From Mixta calida (GTDB taxonomy: Bacteria; Pseudomonadota; Gammaproteobacteria; Enterobacterales; Enterobacteriaceae), in assembly GCF_002953215.1 (NCBI RefSeq), contig NZ_CP026378.1, forward strand, positions 788,540-852,539: DNA of 64,000 bases, read 5' to 3'. The notes below the pieces were generated by a model. It made no database searches and had not been told where the DNA came from. It worked only from the letters and a program-made list of their open reading frames with translations. How positions within the stretch are numbered: position 1 is the first letter of the stretch; each line of letters starts with the position of its first letter. This document shows, one piece after another, positions 24,471 through 33,727 of the stretch. Position numbers and translations under genes: made by a program.

Positions 24471-26138
24471 TTACTTGCTCATACGCTTGTACTTGATGCG
24501 CTTCGGCTCCAGCGCTTCGGCGCCGAGCGTACGCTTCTTGTACTCTTCGTATTCGGTAAAGTTGCCTTCAAAGAACTCCACCTTGCCCTCATCCTGGTAA
24601 TCGAGGATGTGGGTGGCGATACGGTCAAGGAACCAGCGGTCATGCGAGATCACCATCGCGCAGCCGGGAAACTCCAGCAGGGCGTTTTCCAGCGCGCGCA
24701 GGGTTTCGATATCCAGGTCGTTGGTCGGTTCATCGAGCAGCAGCATGTTGCCGCCGACCTGCAGCAGCTTCGCCAGATGCAGACGACCGCGCTCACCGCC
24801 GGAAAGTTCGCCAACGCGTTTGCCCTGATCGACGCCTTTAAAGTTAAAGCGGCCGACGTAAGCGCGGCTCGGCATTTCGGTGTTGCCGATCTTCATGATA
24901 TCCAGCCCGCCGGAGACTTCTTCCCAGACGGTTTTGGCATTATCCATGCTGTCGCGGAACTGATCGACAGAGGCCAGTTTCACCGTTTCACCCAGGGTGA
25001 TGGTGCCGCTGTCCGGCTGTTCCTGGCCTGACATCATGCGGAACAGCGTCGATTTACCGGCGCCGTTCGGACCGATGATGCCGACAATCGCGCCTTTCGG
25101 CACCGAGAAGGAGAGATCGTCGATCAGCACGCGGTCGCCGTACGATTTACGCAGGTTGCTGACCTCCACCACTTTGTCGCCGAGGCGCGGACCCGGTGGA
25201 ATAAACAGCTCGTTGGTTTCGTTACGTTTCTGGTATTCGGTGCTGTTCAGCTCTTCAAAGCGCGCCAGACGGGCTTTGCCCTTGGACTGACGGCCCTTCG
25301 CGCCCTGACGCACCCACTCCAGCTCTTTCTCAATGGATTTGCGACGCGCGGCTTCCTGAGACGCTTCCTGCGCCAGACGCTGATCCTTCTGCTCCAGCCA
25401 GGAAGAGTAGTTGCCTTCCCACGGAATGCCTTCGCCGCGGTCCAGCTCCAGAATCCAGCCCGCCACGTTATCAAGGAAGTAACGGTCGTGGGTGATCGCC
25501 ACTACGGTGCCTTCGAAATCATGCAGGAAGCGTTCCAGCCACGCAACGGATTCCGCATCCAGGTGGTTGGTCGGTTCGTCGAGCAGCAGCATATCTGGTT
25601 TTTCCAGCAGCAGACGGCACAGCGCGACGCGACGGCGCTCACCACCGGAGAGGTTGCTGATTTTGGCGTCCCAGTCCGGCAGGCGCAGCGCATCGGCGGC
25701 GCGTTCCAGCTGGACATTGAGGTTGTGACCGTCGTGCGCCTGAATGATCTCTTCCAGCTTGCCCTGTTCAGCGGCCAGCTTGTCGAAATCGGCTTCTGGC
25801 TCGGCGTACAGCGCGTAGACTTCATCCAGACGCTTCAGCGCGCCGACCACTTCAGCCACCGCTTCTTCCACCGATTCGCGCACGGTGTGTTCCGGGTTCA
25901 GCTGCGGTTCCTGCGGCAGGTAGCCGATCTTGATGCCAGGCTGCGGACGCGCTTCGCCTTCGATATCTTTATCGATGCCCGCCATGATACGCAGCAGGGT
26001 GGATTTACCCGCGCCGTTTAAGCCCAGTACGCCAATTTTCGCGCCAGGGAAGAAGCTAAGAGAGATGTTTTTAAGAATGTGACGCTTCGGCGGAACGACT
26101 TTGCCGACGCGATGCATGCTGTAGACGAATTGAGCCAC
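24471..26138 (-). CDS. ettA: energy-sensing translational ATPase EttA (ABC-F)
   Basis: EttA binds the ribosomal E site and gates translation elongation according to ATP/ADP. It has 555 residues with two ABC domains. The first has GLNGAGKST (residues 39-47) and LSGGERRRVALCRLL, the second GPNGAGKST and LSGGERGRLHLAKLL. The ABC-F linker lies between, and the N-terminus is MAQFVYSMHRVGKVVPPKRH. It matches E. coli EttA closely. In E. coli it is next to nadR; here the LysR-oxidoreductase block separates them. deoR lies upstream on the same strand, 144 bases away. Confidence 0.97.
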   Translation of the reverse strand: MAQFVYSMHRVGKVVPPKRHILKNISLSFFPGAKIGVLGLNGAGKSTLLRIMAGIDKDIEGEARPQPGIKIGYLPQEPQLNPEHTVRESVEEAVAEVVGALKRLDEVYALYAEPEADFDKLAAEQGKLEEIIQAHDGHNLNVQLERAADALRLPDWDAKISNLSGGERRRVALCRLLLEKPDMLLLDEPTNHLDAESVAWLERFLHDFEGTVVAITHDRYFLDNVAGWILELDRGEGIPWEGNYSSWLEQKDQRLAQEASQEAARRKSIEKELEWVRQGAKGRQSKGKARLARFEELNSTEYQKRNETNELFIPPGPRLGDKVVEVSNLRKSYGDRVLIDDLSFSVPKGAIVGIIGPNGAGKSTLFRMMSGQEQPDSGTITLGETVKLASVDQFRDSMDNAKTVWEEVSGGLDIMKIGNTEMPSRAYVGRFNFKGVDQGKRVGELSGGERGRLHLAKLLQVGGNMLLLDEPTNDLDIETLRALENALLEFPGCAMVISHDRWFLDRIATHILDYQDEGKVEFFEGNFTEYEEYKKRTLGAEALEPKRIKYKRMSK

Positions 26139-26282
26139 GTGAAATGAGCCTCTTATGGTCTGTGTGGTAATCGGGGCGTCATCGCCCGCTCAGAACAGCA
26201 AGTTTAGCGGTTTTCCCTGCTTAATCACAGCCGTCATCCCGGTGATTGTTCGCTTTTCGCCACCGTAGCGACGCGCGTCGTT

Positions 26283-27047
26283 TCAGGGCGTCAGCAGGGT
26301 CACGCCGGATTGCCGCAGATGCTGCGCCAGCGGTTCCGGCGGCGCGCTGTCGCTGATGAGCGTATCGAAGCGGCCGAGATCGCCGATGCGCGCCGGCAGC
26401 ACCTTGTTGTACTTGCTGCTGTCCGCCAGCAGCAGCGCGCGCTGCGTTCGGGCGAGGGCGCGCTGCTTCATCGGCAGTTCGTTGAAGTTGTAGCAGGTGG
26501 CGCCCTGCTGCGCATCCAGACCTGCCGCTGAGATAAAGGCGAGCGTAGGGCAGATCTCATCGAGAATCGTGACGGCGCCGTGTGGAGAAAAGACGGCGTT
26601 GTCAGGATGAAATTCGCCGCCGCTGAGGATCACGCGGCACGCTTTCTTCTCTTTTAACGACAAAAAGGTATTGATCGCGCAGCAGACGGCGGTAAACGGC
26701 AGCGCGTCGTCAATCGCATCGATCACCCAGGGCATCGTGGTGCCGCAGTCGAAAAAGACGGTGTCATCGGGGCTAATCAGGCTGGCCGCCAGCTTTGCCA
26801 GCCGTTGTTTCTTATCGACATTATGCGATTGTTGATCGGAGACGAAATAGTGCTCATGTCCGCCTTTGGCGGCGCTGACGATATAGCCGCCCAGCAGAAC
26901 CAGACAAGAAGGCTGTTCGTTAAGATCGCGTCGAATCGTCATCTCCGAGACGCCCAGCAGCCGTGCCGCCTCTTTCAGATGAATTTTATCAATGCGCCTG
27001 ATCGCCTGCGCCAGTTTACCGATTCGCTCTTCGCGCCGGGTTTCCAT
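26283..27047 (-). CDS. deoR: deoxyribonucleoside regulator DeoR
   Basis: The 254-residue product matches E. coli DeoR from the start METRREERIG. The helix-turn-helix is LKEAARLLGVSEMTIRRDLN (residues 24-43), followed by the phosphosugar-binding DeoR domain with FFDCGTTMPW near 104 and the late block NELPMKQRA. DeoR represses deo and is released by deoxyribose 5-phosphate. In E. coli it is far from deo; here it is between ettA and slt, about 10 kb from deoCABD. An operator with both DeoR half-sites lies in the deo promoter at 11707. The ATG has AGGGAATGGC ahead. Confidence 0.93.
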   Translation of the reverse strand: METRREERIGKLAQAIRRIDKIHLKEAARLLGVSEMTIRRDLNEQPSCLVLLGGYIVSAAKGGHEHYFVSDQQSHNVDKKQRLAKLAASLISPDDTVFFDCGTTMPWVIDAIDDALPFTAVCCAINTFLSLKEKKACRVILSGGEFHPDNAVFSPHGAVTILDEICPTLAFISAAGLDAQQGATCYNFNELPMKQRALARTQRALLLADSSKYNKVLPARIGDLGRFDTLISDSAPPEPLAQHLRQSGVTLLTP

Positions 27048-27248
27048 GATGCCATTCCCTGTTTGTCTGTTTCTCTTATGTTAACCCTAAACAATCAGAG
27101 CGTCAGCCGCCGCAGTGCGACAAGATCCGTACCGCGTGAAATCGAAGAAAAGTAAATTTTGTGAAGAACGTGGCACGACGCCAGCGGCCTGGTTAGCATG
27201 AAGAATGCCTGGCATAGGGCCGGACCGGTTAACAACAGAGGAGAGCGT

Positions 27249-29183
27249 GTGGTGACTCACAGGAAGGAGAGATGGCGTTACTGGCTGGCCAGCATTTGCC
27301 TGCTTGCCGTTAGCGGCAGCGCACTGGCCGATTCGCTGGATGAACAGCGTAATCGCTACCAGCAAATTAAACAGGCCTGGGATAATAATCAGATGGACGT
27401 GGTGGCGCAGCTGATGCCCACGCTGAAGGATTACCCGCTTTATCCCTATCTGGAATATCGCCAGCTGTCGCAGCATCTCGATCAGGAAACCGGCCTGGCG
27501 GTCAACGATTTTATTAAACGCTATCCTACGCTGCCGCCGGTGCGCACGCTGGCGTCGCGCTTTGTCAACGAGCTGGCGCGGCGGGAAGACTGGCGCGGCC
27601 TGCTGGTATTCAGCCCGGAAGAGCCGACGCCGGTCGCCGCGCGCTGTAACTGGTACTATGCCAAATGGGCCACCGGCCAGCAGCAGGTCGCCTGGGAAGG
27701 CGCGAAGAAGATCTGGCTGCGTGGCACAGCGCTGCCGTCCACCTGCGATAAGCTGTTCAACGTCTGGCAGGCGGCGGGAGAACAGACGCCGATCGCCACG
27801 CTGGAGCGCATCCGTCTGGCGATGGTGGCGGGCAACGGCAGTCTGGTGAACTACCTCGCCAAACAGCTGCCGTCCGACTATCAAACGATGGCGAATGCGG
27901 TGATGGCGCTGCAAAACGATCCCGCCACGGTAGAAGGCTTCGCCCGCAGCGTCGGGCCGACCGACTTTACCCGTCAGGCGACCTCGCTGGCTTTCGCGCG
28001 CGTGGCGCGTGAAGATGCGGAAAACGCGCGGGCGATGATCCCGACGCTGGTGCGTTTGCAGCAGATGAGCGAGCAGGAAGCGCAGGAATTACGTGAGGCG
28101 GTGGCATGGCGGCTGATGGGCAACGACGTCACCAGCGAGCAGGCGCGCTGGCGCGATAATGTCGTAATGAGCAGCGGCTCTACTTCTCTTATCGAACGCC
28201 GCGTGCGCCTGGCGCTGAGCAACAACGATCGACGCGGATTAAATACCTGGATCGCGCGTCTCGACCCGGACGCCAAAGAGAAAGATGAGTGGCAATACTG
28301 GCAGGCGGATCTGCTGCTGGAACGCGGTCGCAAAGAGGAAGCGGAGGATATCCTGCATAAGCTGATGCAGTCGCGCGGCTTTTATCCGATGGTGGCGGCG
28401 CAGCGTCTGGGGATGAAATATCCGCTGCGGGTCGATGAGGCGCCGCGTCCCGACAGCTCGCTCGATAACGGGCCGGAAATCGCCCGTGTGCGCGAGCTGA
28501 TGTACTGGGGAATGGATAACCTGGCGCGTTCTGAATGGAGCCGTCTGGTCGCCAGCAAAACCGCTTCACAGCAGCAGATGCTGGCGCGCTACGCGCTGAA
28601 CCACGGCTGGTGGGATCTCAGCGTGCAGGCCACCATTACCGGCAAGCTGTGGAACCACCTCACCGAGCGTTTCCCGCTGGCCTGGCAAACGCAGTTTAAC
28701 CAGTACACGCGCGATAAAAGCATTCCGCCAAGCTACGCCATGGCGATCGCTCGTCAGGAAAGCGCGTGGAACCCGAAAGCGCGATCGCCGGTCGGCGCGT
28801 CGGGGCTGATGCAGATCATGCCAGCTACCGCCAGCCATACGGTGAAGATGTACAGCATTCCGGGCTACGTTAACAGCAGTCAGCTGCTGGACCCGCAAAC
28901 CAACATTCAGATCGGCACGCAATATCTGGAGTACGTTTATCAGCAGTTCGATCAGAATCGCATCTTCTCTTCCGCCGCCTATAACGCCGGGCCGGGAAGG
29001 GTGCGCACCTGGCAAAAAGTCAGCAACGGGCAGCTCGACGCCGTCGCCTTTATTGAGACCATTCCCTTCTCGGAGACGCGCGGCTATGTGAAAAACGTAC
29101 TGGCCTATGACGCTTACTACCGTTATTTACTCGATCAGCCCGATAATATCCTGTCTGACAGCGAGTGGAAGCGCCGCTACTGA
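27249..29183 (+). CDS. slt: soluble lytic murein transglycosylase Slt70
   Basis: Slt cuts peptidoglycan glycan strands and forms 1,6-anhydro ends in the periplasm. I choose the GTG at 27249 (GTG-GTG-ACT-CAC) because of the upstream GAGGAGAG and because it gives 644 residues and places the catalytic Glu at residue 504, where E. coli has it. A signal peptide (KERWRYWLASICLLAVSGSA, cut after ALA) precedes the long helical U/L domains, and the C-terminal lysozyme-like domain has ARQESAWNPKARSPVGASG and LMQIMPATA. The open frame reaches 27198 without a ribosome site. trpR follows, as in E. coli. Confidence 0.96.
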   Translation: MVTHRKERWRYWLASICLLAVSGSALADSLDEQRNRYQQIKQAWDNNQMDVVAQLMPTLKDYPLYPYLEYRQLSQHLDQETGLAVNDFIKRYPTLPPVRTLASRFVNELARREDWRGLLVFSPEEPTPVAARCNWYYAKWATGQQQVAWEGAKKIWLRGTALPSTCDKLFNVWQAAGEQTPIATLERIRLAMVAGNGSLVNYLAKQLPSDYQTMANAVMALQNDPATVEGFARSVGPTDFTRQATSLAFARVAREDAENARAMIPTLVRLQQMSEQEAQELREAVAWRLMGNDVTSEQARWRDNVVMSSGSTSLIERRVRLALSNNDRRGLNTWIARLDPDAKEKDEWQYWQADLLLERGRKEEAEDILHKLMQSRGFYPMVAAQRLGMKYPLRVDEAPRPDSSLDNGPEIARVRELMYWGMDNLARSEWSRLVASKTASQQQMLARYALNHGWWDLSVQATITGKLWNHLTERFPLAWQTQFNQYTRDKSIPPSYAMAIARQESAWNPKARSPVGASGLMQIMPATASHTVKMYSIPGYVNSSQLLDPQTNIQIGTQYLEYVYQQFDQNRIFSSAAYNAGPGRVRTWQKVSNGQLDAVAFIETIPFSETRGYVKNVLAYDAYYRYLLDQPDNILSDSEWKRRY

Positions 29184-29193
29184 ATATGCTACT

Positions 29194-29221
29194 CTTCCGT
29201 ACTCGCCAATGAGTACGGAAG
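29194..29221 (+). promoter_or_regulatory. TrpR operator of trpR
   Basis: CTTCCGTACTC (29194-29204) and GAGTACGGAAG (29211-29221) are perfect inverted arms around GCCAAT. The core GTACTC...GAGTAC matches the E. coli trpR operator. It lies between a weak -10 (TATGCT, 29185-29190) and the trpR start at 29228, so TrpR should repress its own gene. The end of the right arm is also the ribosome-binding region, so a folded message could hide it. Confidence 0.8.
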
Positions 29222-29227
29222 AATTTC

Positions 29228-29551
29228 ATGACTTCACATTCCCCGATCCCGGTTACCGAACACCCGCAGGATGAAAACTGGCTCCGTTTCGTTAATCTGC
29301 TGGAGCGTGCTTTCCCACTGGATCTTCAACTGCCGCTGCTGCAACTGATGATGACGCCGGATGAACGCGAAGCCTTCGGCACGCGCCTGCGTATTATCGA
29401 GGAGCTGCTGCGTGGCGAGCTGAGCCAGCGCGAGCTGAAAAATGAACTCGGCGTCGGCATCGCCACCATTACGCGCGGCTCCAACAGCCTGCGCACCGCG
29501 CCGCCTGCGCTAACCGCCTGGCTGGAAGAGCAGCTGTCGATCAAGAAATAG
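29228..29551 (+). CDS. trpR: tryptophan repressor TrpR
   Basis: TrpR bound to tryptophan represses trp, aroH, mtr, aroL and trpR. The product has 107 residues. The helix-turn-helix is [20 protein letters not shown] (near 67-86), and the tryptophan pocket residues are in the LLRGELSQ and [13 protein letters not shown] regions. It starts 45 bases after slt and ends 6 bases before the convergent yjjX. Confidence 0.98.
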   Translation: MTSHSPIPVTEHPQDENWLRFVNLLERAFPLDLQLPLLQLMMTPDEREAFGTRLRIIEELLRGELSQRELKNELGVGIATITRGSNSLRTAPPALTAWLEEQLSIKK

Positions 29552-29557
29552 CAGGGA

Positions 29558-30079
29558 TTACGCCTGTTTGTAGATAGCATTATGGAACGGACACAGCGCC
29601 AGCACTAACGCCTGATGATAGACGCTGGTGCGCGTCAGCAGACCCTGAGTAAAGACGCCGATTGCGCCGCCCTGATGTTTGATATTGTCGATGCCGGTCA
29701 AACGCGCCATTTCTTCGCCCAGCTCATGCCCGGCATGAATGCCCGCCATGACCACCGCCGGCAGGGTAAAACTGGCAGAGCGGGACTCGCCGCGCTGCTG
29801 GTGATTTTCCACCACCATCCATGCGAAGGCGTCGTCGCCTTCTATGCCCGCTTCAATCGCGACCCAAAAGTCTGCTTCCGGTCTGACCTTTCGCGCGTTC
29901 ATCACGCGCTGACGTGCGCCAGTTCGCGTTTCTGTATTTGTAAGCGGCTGGGCGGCCACGCCGCTGTCGACCTCGACGCCCTCGATATGGCAGGATCCTT
30001 CGCCAAACACATCGTTGAAAGCCTGAGAAATGGCGTTAATTTTTGCCGGATTGATGGTAGCAGCAACAACATGGTGCAT
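29558..30079 (-). CDS. yjjX: inosine/xanthosine triphosphatase YjjX
   Basis: YjjX hydrolyses the damaged nucleotides ITP and XTP, keeping them out of RNA and DNA. The 173-residue product matches E. coli YjjX, with [17 protein letters not shown] at the start, [16 protein letters not shown], then [15 protein letters not shown] in the core and [20 protein letters not shown] at the end. It is convergent with trpR. gpmB is divergent 51 bases upstream. Confidence 0.95.
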   Translation of the reverse strand: MHHVVAATINPAKINAISQAFNDVFGEGSCHIEGVEVDSGVAAQPLTNTETRTGARQRVMNARKVRPEADFWVAIEAGIEGDDAFAWMVVENHQQRGESRSASFTLPAVVMAGIHAGHELGEEMARLTGIDNIKHQGGAIGVFTQGLLTRTSVYHQALVLALCPFHNAIYKQA

Positions 30080-30130
30080 AATTACTTGAACCTTCTACGC
30101 AATTTTGACGCAGTATAACGGAAAAAACGC

Positions 30131-30778
30131 ATGTTACAGGTCTATCTTGTTCGCCACGGGGAAACGGTGTGGAACGCGGCCAGGCGCATTCAGGGACAGT
30201 CTGACAGCGCACTGACTGAAAAGGGAGAGCAGCAGGCTCGGCAGGTGGGGGAGCGGGCTAAATCGCTTGGCATCACCCATGTAATCGGTAGCGATTTGGG
30301 CCGTACGCGGCGCACGGCGGAAATTATCGCTGACGCCTGCGGTTGCAGCGTGACGCTGGACGCCCGGCTGCGCGAACTGAATATGGGCGTGCTGGAACAG
30401 CGTCCTATCGATTCGCTGAGCGAAGAAGAAGAAGGTTGGCGGCGCTCGTTGGTCAACGGTACGGCGAATGGCCGTATTCCTGAAGGCGAAAGTATGGCTG
30501 AGCTGGCGGCGCGCATGCAGCAGGCGCTTAACGCCTGTCTGGCTCTGCCGGCCGGCAGCCGACCGCTGTTGGTCAGCCACGGTATCGCGCTGGGCGTGCT
30601 GATCGGCACGCTGCTGGGGCTGCCCGCGCACGCCGAACGCCGCCTGCGGCTACGTAACTGTTCCATTTCACGCGTCGATCATCAGCAGAGCGCCTGGCTG
30701 GCGCCGGGATGGGTGGTTGAGACGGCGGGCGACGTTTCGCATCTCGATCTGCCTGCGCTGGATGAATTGCAGCGTTAA
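30131..30778 (+). CDS. gpmB: phosphoglycerate mutase-like phosphatase GpmB
   Basis: The product has 215 residues of the histidine-phosphatase superfamily. The active-site motif LVRHGETVWN (residues 6-15) supplies the phospho-His, Glu is in LRELNMGVLE, and the second His is in LLVSHGIALG. GpmB lacks clear mutase activity in other bacteria and is regarded as a phosphatase of uncertain substrate. It matches E. coli GpmB over its length. A bidirectional terminator separates it from rob. Confidence 0.93.
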   Translation: MLQVYLVRHGETVWNAARRIQGQSDSALTEKGEQQARQVGERAKSLGITHVIGSDLGRTRRTAEIIADACGCSVTLDARLRELNMGVLEQRPIDSLSEEEEGWRRSLVNGTANGRIPEGESMAELAARMQQALNACLALPAGSRPLLVSHGIALGVLIGTLLGLPAHAERRLRLRNCSISRVDHQQSAWLAPGWVVETAGDVSHLDLPALDELQR

Positions 30779-30782
30779 GCTA

Positions 30783-30807
30783 ACGGGCCCGCATTAAGCG
30801 GGCCCGT
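30783..30807. terminator. bidirectional terminator between gpmB and rob
   Basis: ACGGGCCCGC (30783-30792) and GCGGGCCCGT (30798-30807) form a 10-bp perfect stem with loop ATTAA. The trailing T run is weak (ACTGTTT), but the stem is very stable and the genes converge. Confidence 0.65.
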
Positions 30808-30813
30808 ACTGTT

Positions 30814-31695
30814 TCAGTCGGCGGTGCGACGAACGATGGGAATCAGGTATTCGCAGCGGATCTCTTTCGGCGGCTCGGCGCGCTTTTTGCCGCCGTGCGT
30901 GTAAAAGCGCTCGATATCCTGACCCTGGCGACGCGTTAGCTGTAACGTCGGCATACAGGTGCCATACAGCATCAGAATGAAATCCTGCAGCTGACTGCGC
31001 GGACCTTCGTAATTAAACTGTACGTAATCGCCGCCTTCCAGCAGAACGGTCTGCCCCGACTGCATGGTTTTCGCCAGCTGCTCAGACGGCACGGCGGTAG
31101 TGTAAAGGATCTCTTGCTCGTCATCCTTTTCCTGGCTCGGCCGCACCTGATGCAGGCCGTACAGCACGGGCGGCACGGTGTCGGTTTCCAGCAGGAACTG
31201 CTGCCAAAAATGGACGCGCATCTCGTCGCGGTAGCGGGAAATTTGCTCCAGCGTACAGGTATAGCTCTGGGTTTGCCCTATCAGCACCGTTTCCGGCAGC
31301 GTCACATAGTGCGCTTCAGGCAGCGGCATATCATCCAGGCGAATCGGCGGGCGCAGGCCGTAAGCGTTCCATTCGGAAGCGCGACGATACCAGGCGGGCG
31401 TTTGAGCAAACTGCTTTTTAAAGGCGCGCGTAAAAGTCTGCTGTGAATCGAAGCGGTACTGTAACGCGATATCGAGAATAGGACGGCTGGTCAGCCGCAG
31501 CGCCACCGCCGCTTTCGACAGGCGTCGGGCGCGAATATAAGCGCCAATCGCATGACCGGTCACTTCTTTGAACATTCTTTGCAGATGCCATTTGGAGTAA
31601 CCCGCTTTCGCCGCCACGTTATCCAGTGACAGCGGCTGATCGAGATGGCTCTCCAGCCAGACAAGCAAATCGCGAATGATACCAGCTTGGTCCAT
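30814..31695 (-). CDS. rob: AraC-family regulator Rob
   Basis: Rob binds marbox sequences and switches on multidrug, solvent and superoxide-resistance genes. From the ATG ending at 31695 (MDQAGIIRDLLVWLE) it has 293 residues; E. coli Rob has 289. The AraC DNA-binding domain is N-terminal (residues 5-105), with LDNVAAKAGYSKWHLQRMFK and ILDIALQYRFDSQQTFTRAF, followed by a GyrI-like ligand domain. The open frame to 31749 is longer, but lacks homology. creA is divergent 198 bases away. Confidence 0.97.
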   Translation of the reverse strand: MDQAGIIRDLLVWLESHLDQPLSLDNVAAKAGYSKWHLQRMFKEVTGHAIGAYIRARRLSKAAVALRLTSRPILDIALQYRFDSQQTFTRAFKKQFAQTPAWYRRASEWNAYGLRPPIRLDDMPLPEAHYVTLPETVLIGQTQSYTCTLEQISRYRDEMRVHFWQQFLLETDTVPPVLYGLHQVRPSQEKDDEQEILYTTAVPSEQLAKTMQSGQTVLLEGGDYVQFNYEGPRSQLQDFILMLYGTCMPTLQLTRRQGQDIERFYTHGGKKRAEPPKEIRCEYLIPIVRRTAD

Positions 31696-31893
31696 AAAAC
31701 ATCCTCTTGTACTTAGATTGGCGCAGGCAACGCAAAGTCGCGGGATCATAGCACTAAATGCGCAAAAAACGCCGAAGGTTTTACTTGTTAGATTGTGCTA
31801 TATCCTTGCAAAGGGAGAGCGGGAAAATTAGCAGCGCTTATCCTTAGCGGAGCGTAATAGCTAACGAAACTAATAATATATAATGGTAACGGT

Positions 31894-32367
31894 ATGATAA
31901 TAAAAAAATTGTTAATAATTACAATGGCGACTTTGTTTACCGCCAGCGTCGGCGCTGAAGAGATCGGTTCGGTGGATACCGTCTTTAAGATGTTTGGCCC
32001 GGATCATAAGATCGTGGTTGAAGCGTTTGACGACCCGGATGTGCAAAACGTGACCTGCTATATCAGCCGGGCAAAGACGGGCGGGATTAAAGGCGGGCTG
32101 GGGCTGGCGGAAGATACTTCCGACGCGGCGATCTCCTGTCAGCAGGTGGGACCGGTTACGCTTAGCGACCGCATCGCGCAGGGAAAAGCGCAGGGCGAAA
32201 CGGTGTTCCGCAAGCGAACCTCGCTGCTGTTTAAGAAGCTGCAGGTGGTGCGTTTTTATGACCAGAAACGCAATGCGCTGATCTATCTCTCATATTCGGA
32301 TAAGGTGGTGGAAGGTTCGCCGAAGAATGCATTGAGCGCCGTGCCGATTATGCCGTGGGGACGCTAA
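31894..32367 (+). CDS. creA: CreA family periplasmic protein
   Basis: The product has 157 residues with a signal peptide (residues 1-21, [16 protein letters not shown]) and matches E. coli CreA ([20 protein letters not shown], then the domain with [20 protein letters not shown] and AISCQQVG). The two cysteines may form a disulfide. Function is unknown. In E. coli it begins the creABCD locus; here creBCD are missing and a terminator follows at once, with arcA convergent. Confidence 0.94.
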   Translation: MIIKKLLIITMATLFTASVGAEEIGSVDTVFKMFGPDHKIVVEAFDDPDVQNVTCYISRAKTGGIKGGLGLAEDTSDAAISCQQVGPVTLSDRIAQGKAQGETVFRKRTSLLFKKLQVVRFYDQKRNALIYLSYSDKVVEGSPKNALSAVPIMPWGR

Positions 32368-32373
32368 AAGAAG

Positions 32374-32397
32374 AAACGGCGAGGAGACTCGCCGTTT
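32374..32397. terminator. bidirectional terminator between creA and arcA
   Basis: AAACGGCGAG (32374-32383) and CTCGCCGTTT (32388-32397) form a perfect 10-bp stem with loop GAGA, followed by GTTTGTTT. The flanking genes converge 36 bases apart. Confidence 0.8.
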
Positions 32398-32403
32398 GTT
32401 TGT

Positions 32404-33120
32404 TTATTCCTGCAGGTCGCCGCAGAACCGGTACCCTTCGCCATGAATAGTGGCGATAATTTCCGGCGTATCCGGCGTCGATTCGAAATGTTTGCGAATA
32501 CGACGGATAGTCACGTCAACCGTACGATCGTGCGGCTTCAGCTCGCGGCCGGTCATTTTTTTCAGCAGGTCGGCGCGGGTTTGAATCTTGCCCGGGTTCT
32601 CGCAGAAGTGCAGCATGGCGCGGAACTCGCTGCGCGGCAGCTTATACTGCTCGCCGTTCGGGCTGATCAGAGAGCGGCTGTTGATGTCCAGCTCCCAGCC
32701 ATTAAACTTATAGCTTTCGACCTGCTTGCGCTCTTCGCTGGTGGCGGAGAGGTTCATAGTGCGGGAAAGCAGATTGCGCGCGCGAATGGTTAATTCACGT
32801 GGGTTGAATGGCTTGGTGATATAGTCATCTGCGCCAATTTCCAGGCCAAGAATTTTATCCACTTCATTGTCGCGGCCGGTTAAAAACATCAGTGCGACAT
32901 TTGCCTGTTCGCGTAGCTCACGCGCCAGTAACAGACCATTTTTACCTGGCAGATTAATGTCCATAATCACCAGATTAATATCGTTATCGGTCAATACCTG
33001 ATGCATCTCTGCGCCATCCGTCGCTTCGAACACTTCGTAGCCTTCAGCTTCAAAGATGCTCTTTAGAGTGTTGCGCGTGACTAGTTCATCTTCAACGATA
33101 AGAATATGCGGGATCTGCAT
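32404..33120 (-). CDS. arcA: response regulator ArcA
   Basis: ArcA, phosphorylated by ArcB in low oxygen, represses the TCA cycle and respiratory genes. The product has 238 residues, the same as E. coli. The receiver domain has acidic residues Glu10 and Asp11, phosphorylation site Asp54 ([12 protein letters not shown]) and a conserved Lys in ITKPF; the OmpR-type winged helix ends with YRFCGDL. An FNR-like box lies about 260 bases upstream of its start. Confidence 0.98.
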   Translation of the reverse strand: MQIPHILIVEDELVTRNTLKSIFEAEGYEVFEATDGAEMHQVLTDNDINLVIMDINLPGKNGLLLARELREQANVALMFLTGRDNEVDKILGLEIGADDYITKPFNPRELTIRARNLLSRTMNLSATSEERKQVESYKFNGWELDINSRSLISPNGEQYKLPRSEFRAMLHFCENPGKIQTRADLLKKMTGRELKPHDRTVDVTIRRIRKHFESTPDTPEIIATIHGEGYRFCGDLQE

Positions 33121-33197
33121 GAGTTCGCTACCTAAAATTTGCCAACAAAATCGGAAACAGGATGTACTGCGTTAACGCCGGAAATGATGTTTGCCGG

Positions 33198-33317
33198 ATA
33201 ACCGAAGTACAGAATTATGTTCTTGATGCACCATCCATCAACGTCAACAACATTGTCAGCTCAGCCATAAGGATGAATCCTGCATGCCCCGGCAGTGCCA
33301 AATGGCCGTTATCCTAA
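33198..33317 (+). pseudogene. remnant resembling the small gene yjjY, without a start codon
   Basis: A frame here reads ITEVQNYVLDAPSINVNNIVS and stops at 33315-33317. From memory, E. coli YjjY (46 residues) begins MTKVRNCVLDALSINVNNIVS, so 15 of the first 21 positions agree, but ATA replaces ATG and the second half differs. It lies on the strand opposite arcA, inside what is probably the long arcA leader or promoter area. Either the gene has decayed, or the conservation is for the DNA or RNA element and not for a peptide. Confidence 0.45.
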
Positions 33318-33378
33318 CTGTATTAACAGCAACATAACAGCGCAGAGTACAACCGATAAGCATTAAAACAACGCTTCG

Positions 33379-33392
33379 TTGACTTATATCAA
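33379..33392. promoter_or_regulatory. FNR-like box upstream of arcA
   Basis: TTGAC-TTAT-ATCAA matches the FNR consensus TTGAT-N4-ATCAA at 9 of 10 positions. FNR is known to raise arcA expression without oxygen in E. coli. It lies about 260 bases before the arcA start. The rest of 33121-33727 is AT-rich (notably 33520-33660), without a gene I can support beyond the yjjY-like remnant. Confidence 0.55.
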
Positions 33393-33727
33393 ATCAAGTG
33401 TAGCACGTTAACACTTTTGTGAAAAATGCTCATCAGAATGCCAGCTTAGCTCACAATAATCAGGCTTTACCCCTGGTCTCAGCCTCCTGATAGTGTGCGA
33501 AAGTTTACTAAGTTAATTATTAAAATACAATTTTGATTTATAAGAACTTATTTATGATATTTCTTTGTTATTAATGTTTGTATGAGTTGAATTGTTTAAA
33601 GGCGTTAAAACCAAATTTTACTATCCTTCTGCGTAAAGTTACTTATTTGTTATGTGATTGATACTGTTATTTAACATGACGTCGTGTCAGAGTAACGGCT
33701 ACGAGTTTGTTTACTTTCAGGGTTTAT

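Noticed and set aside
27075..27092. DeoR-like half-site (TGTTAACCCTAAACA) upstream of deoR
   Set aside because: The second half-site does not match with the required 6-bp centre, unlike the good operator at 11707.
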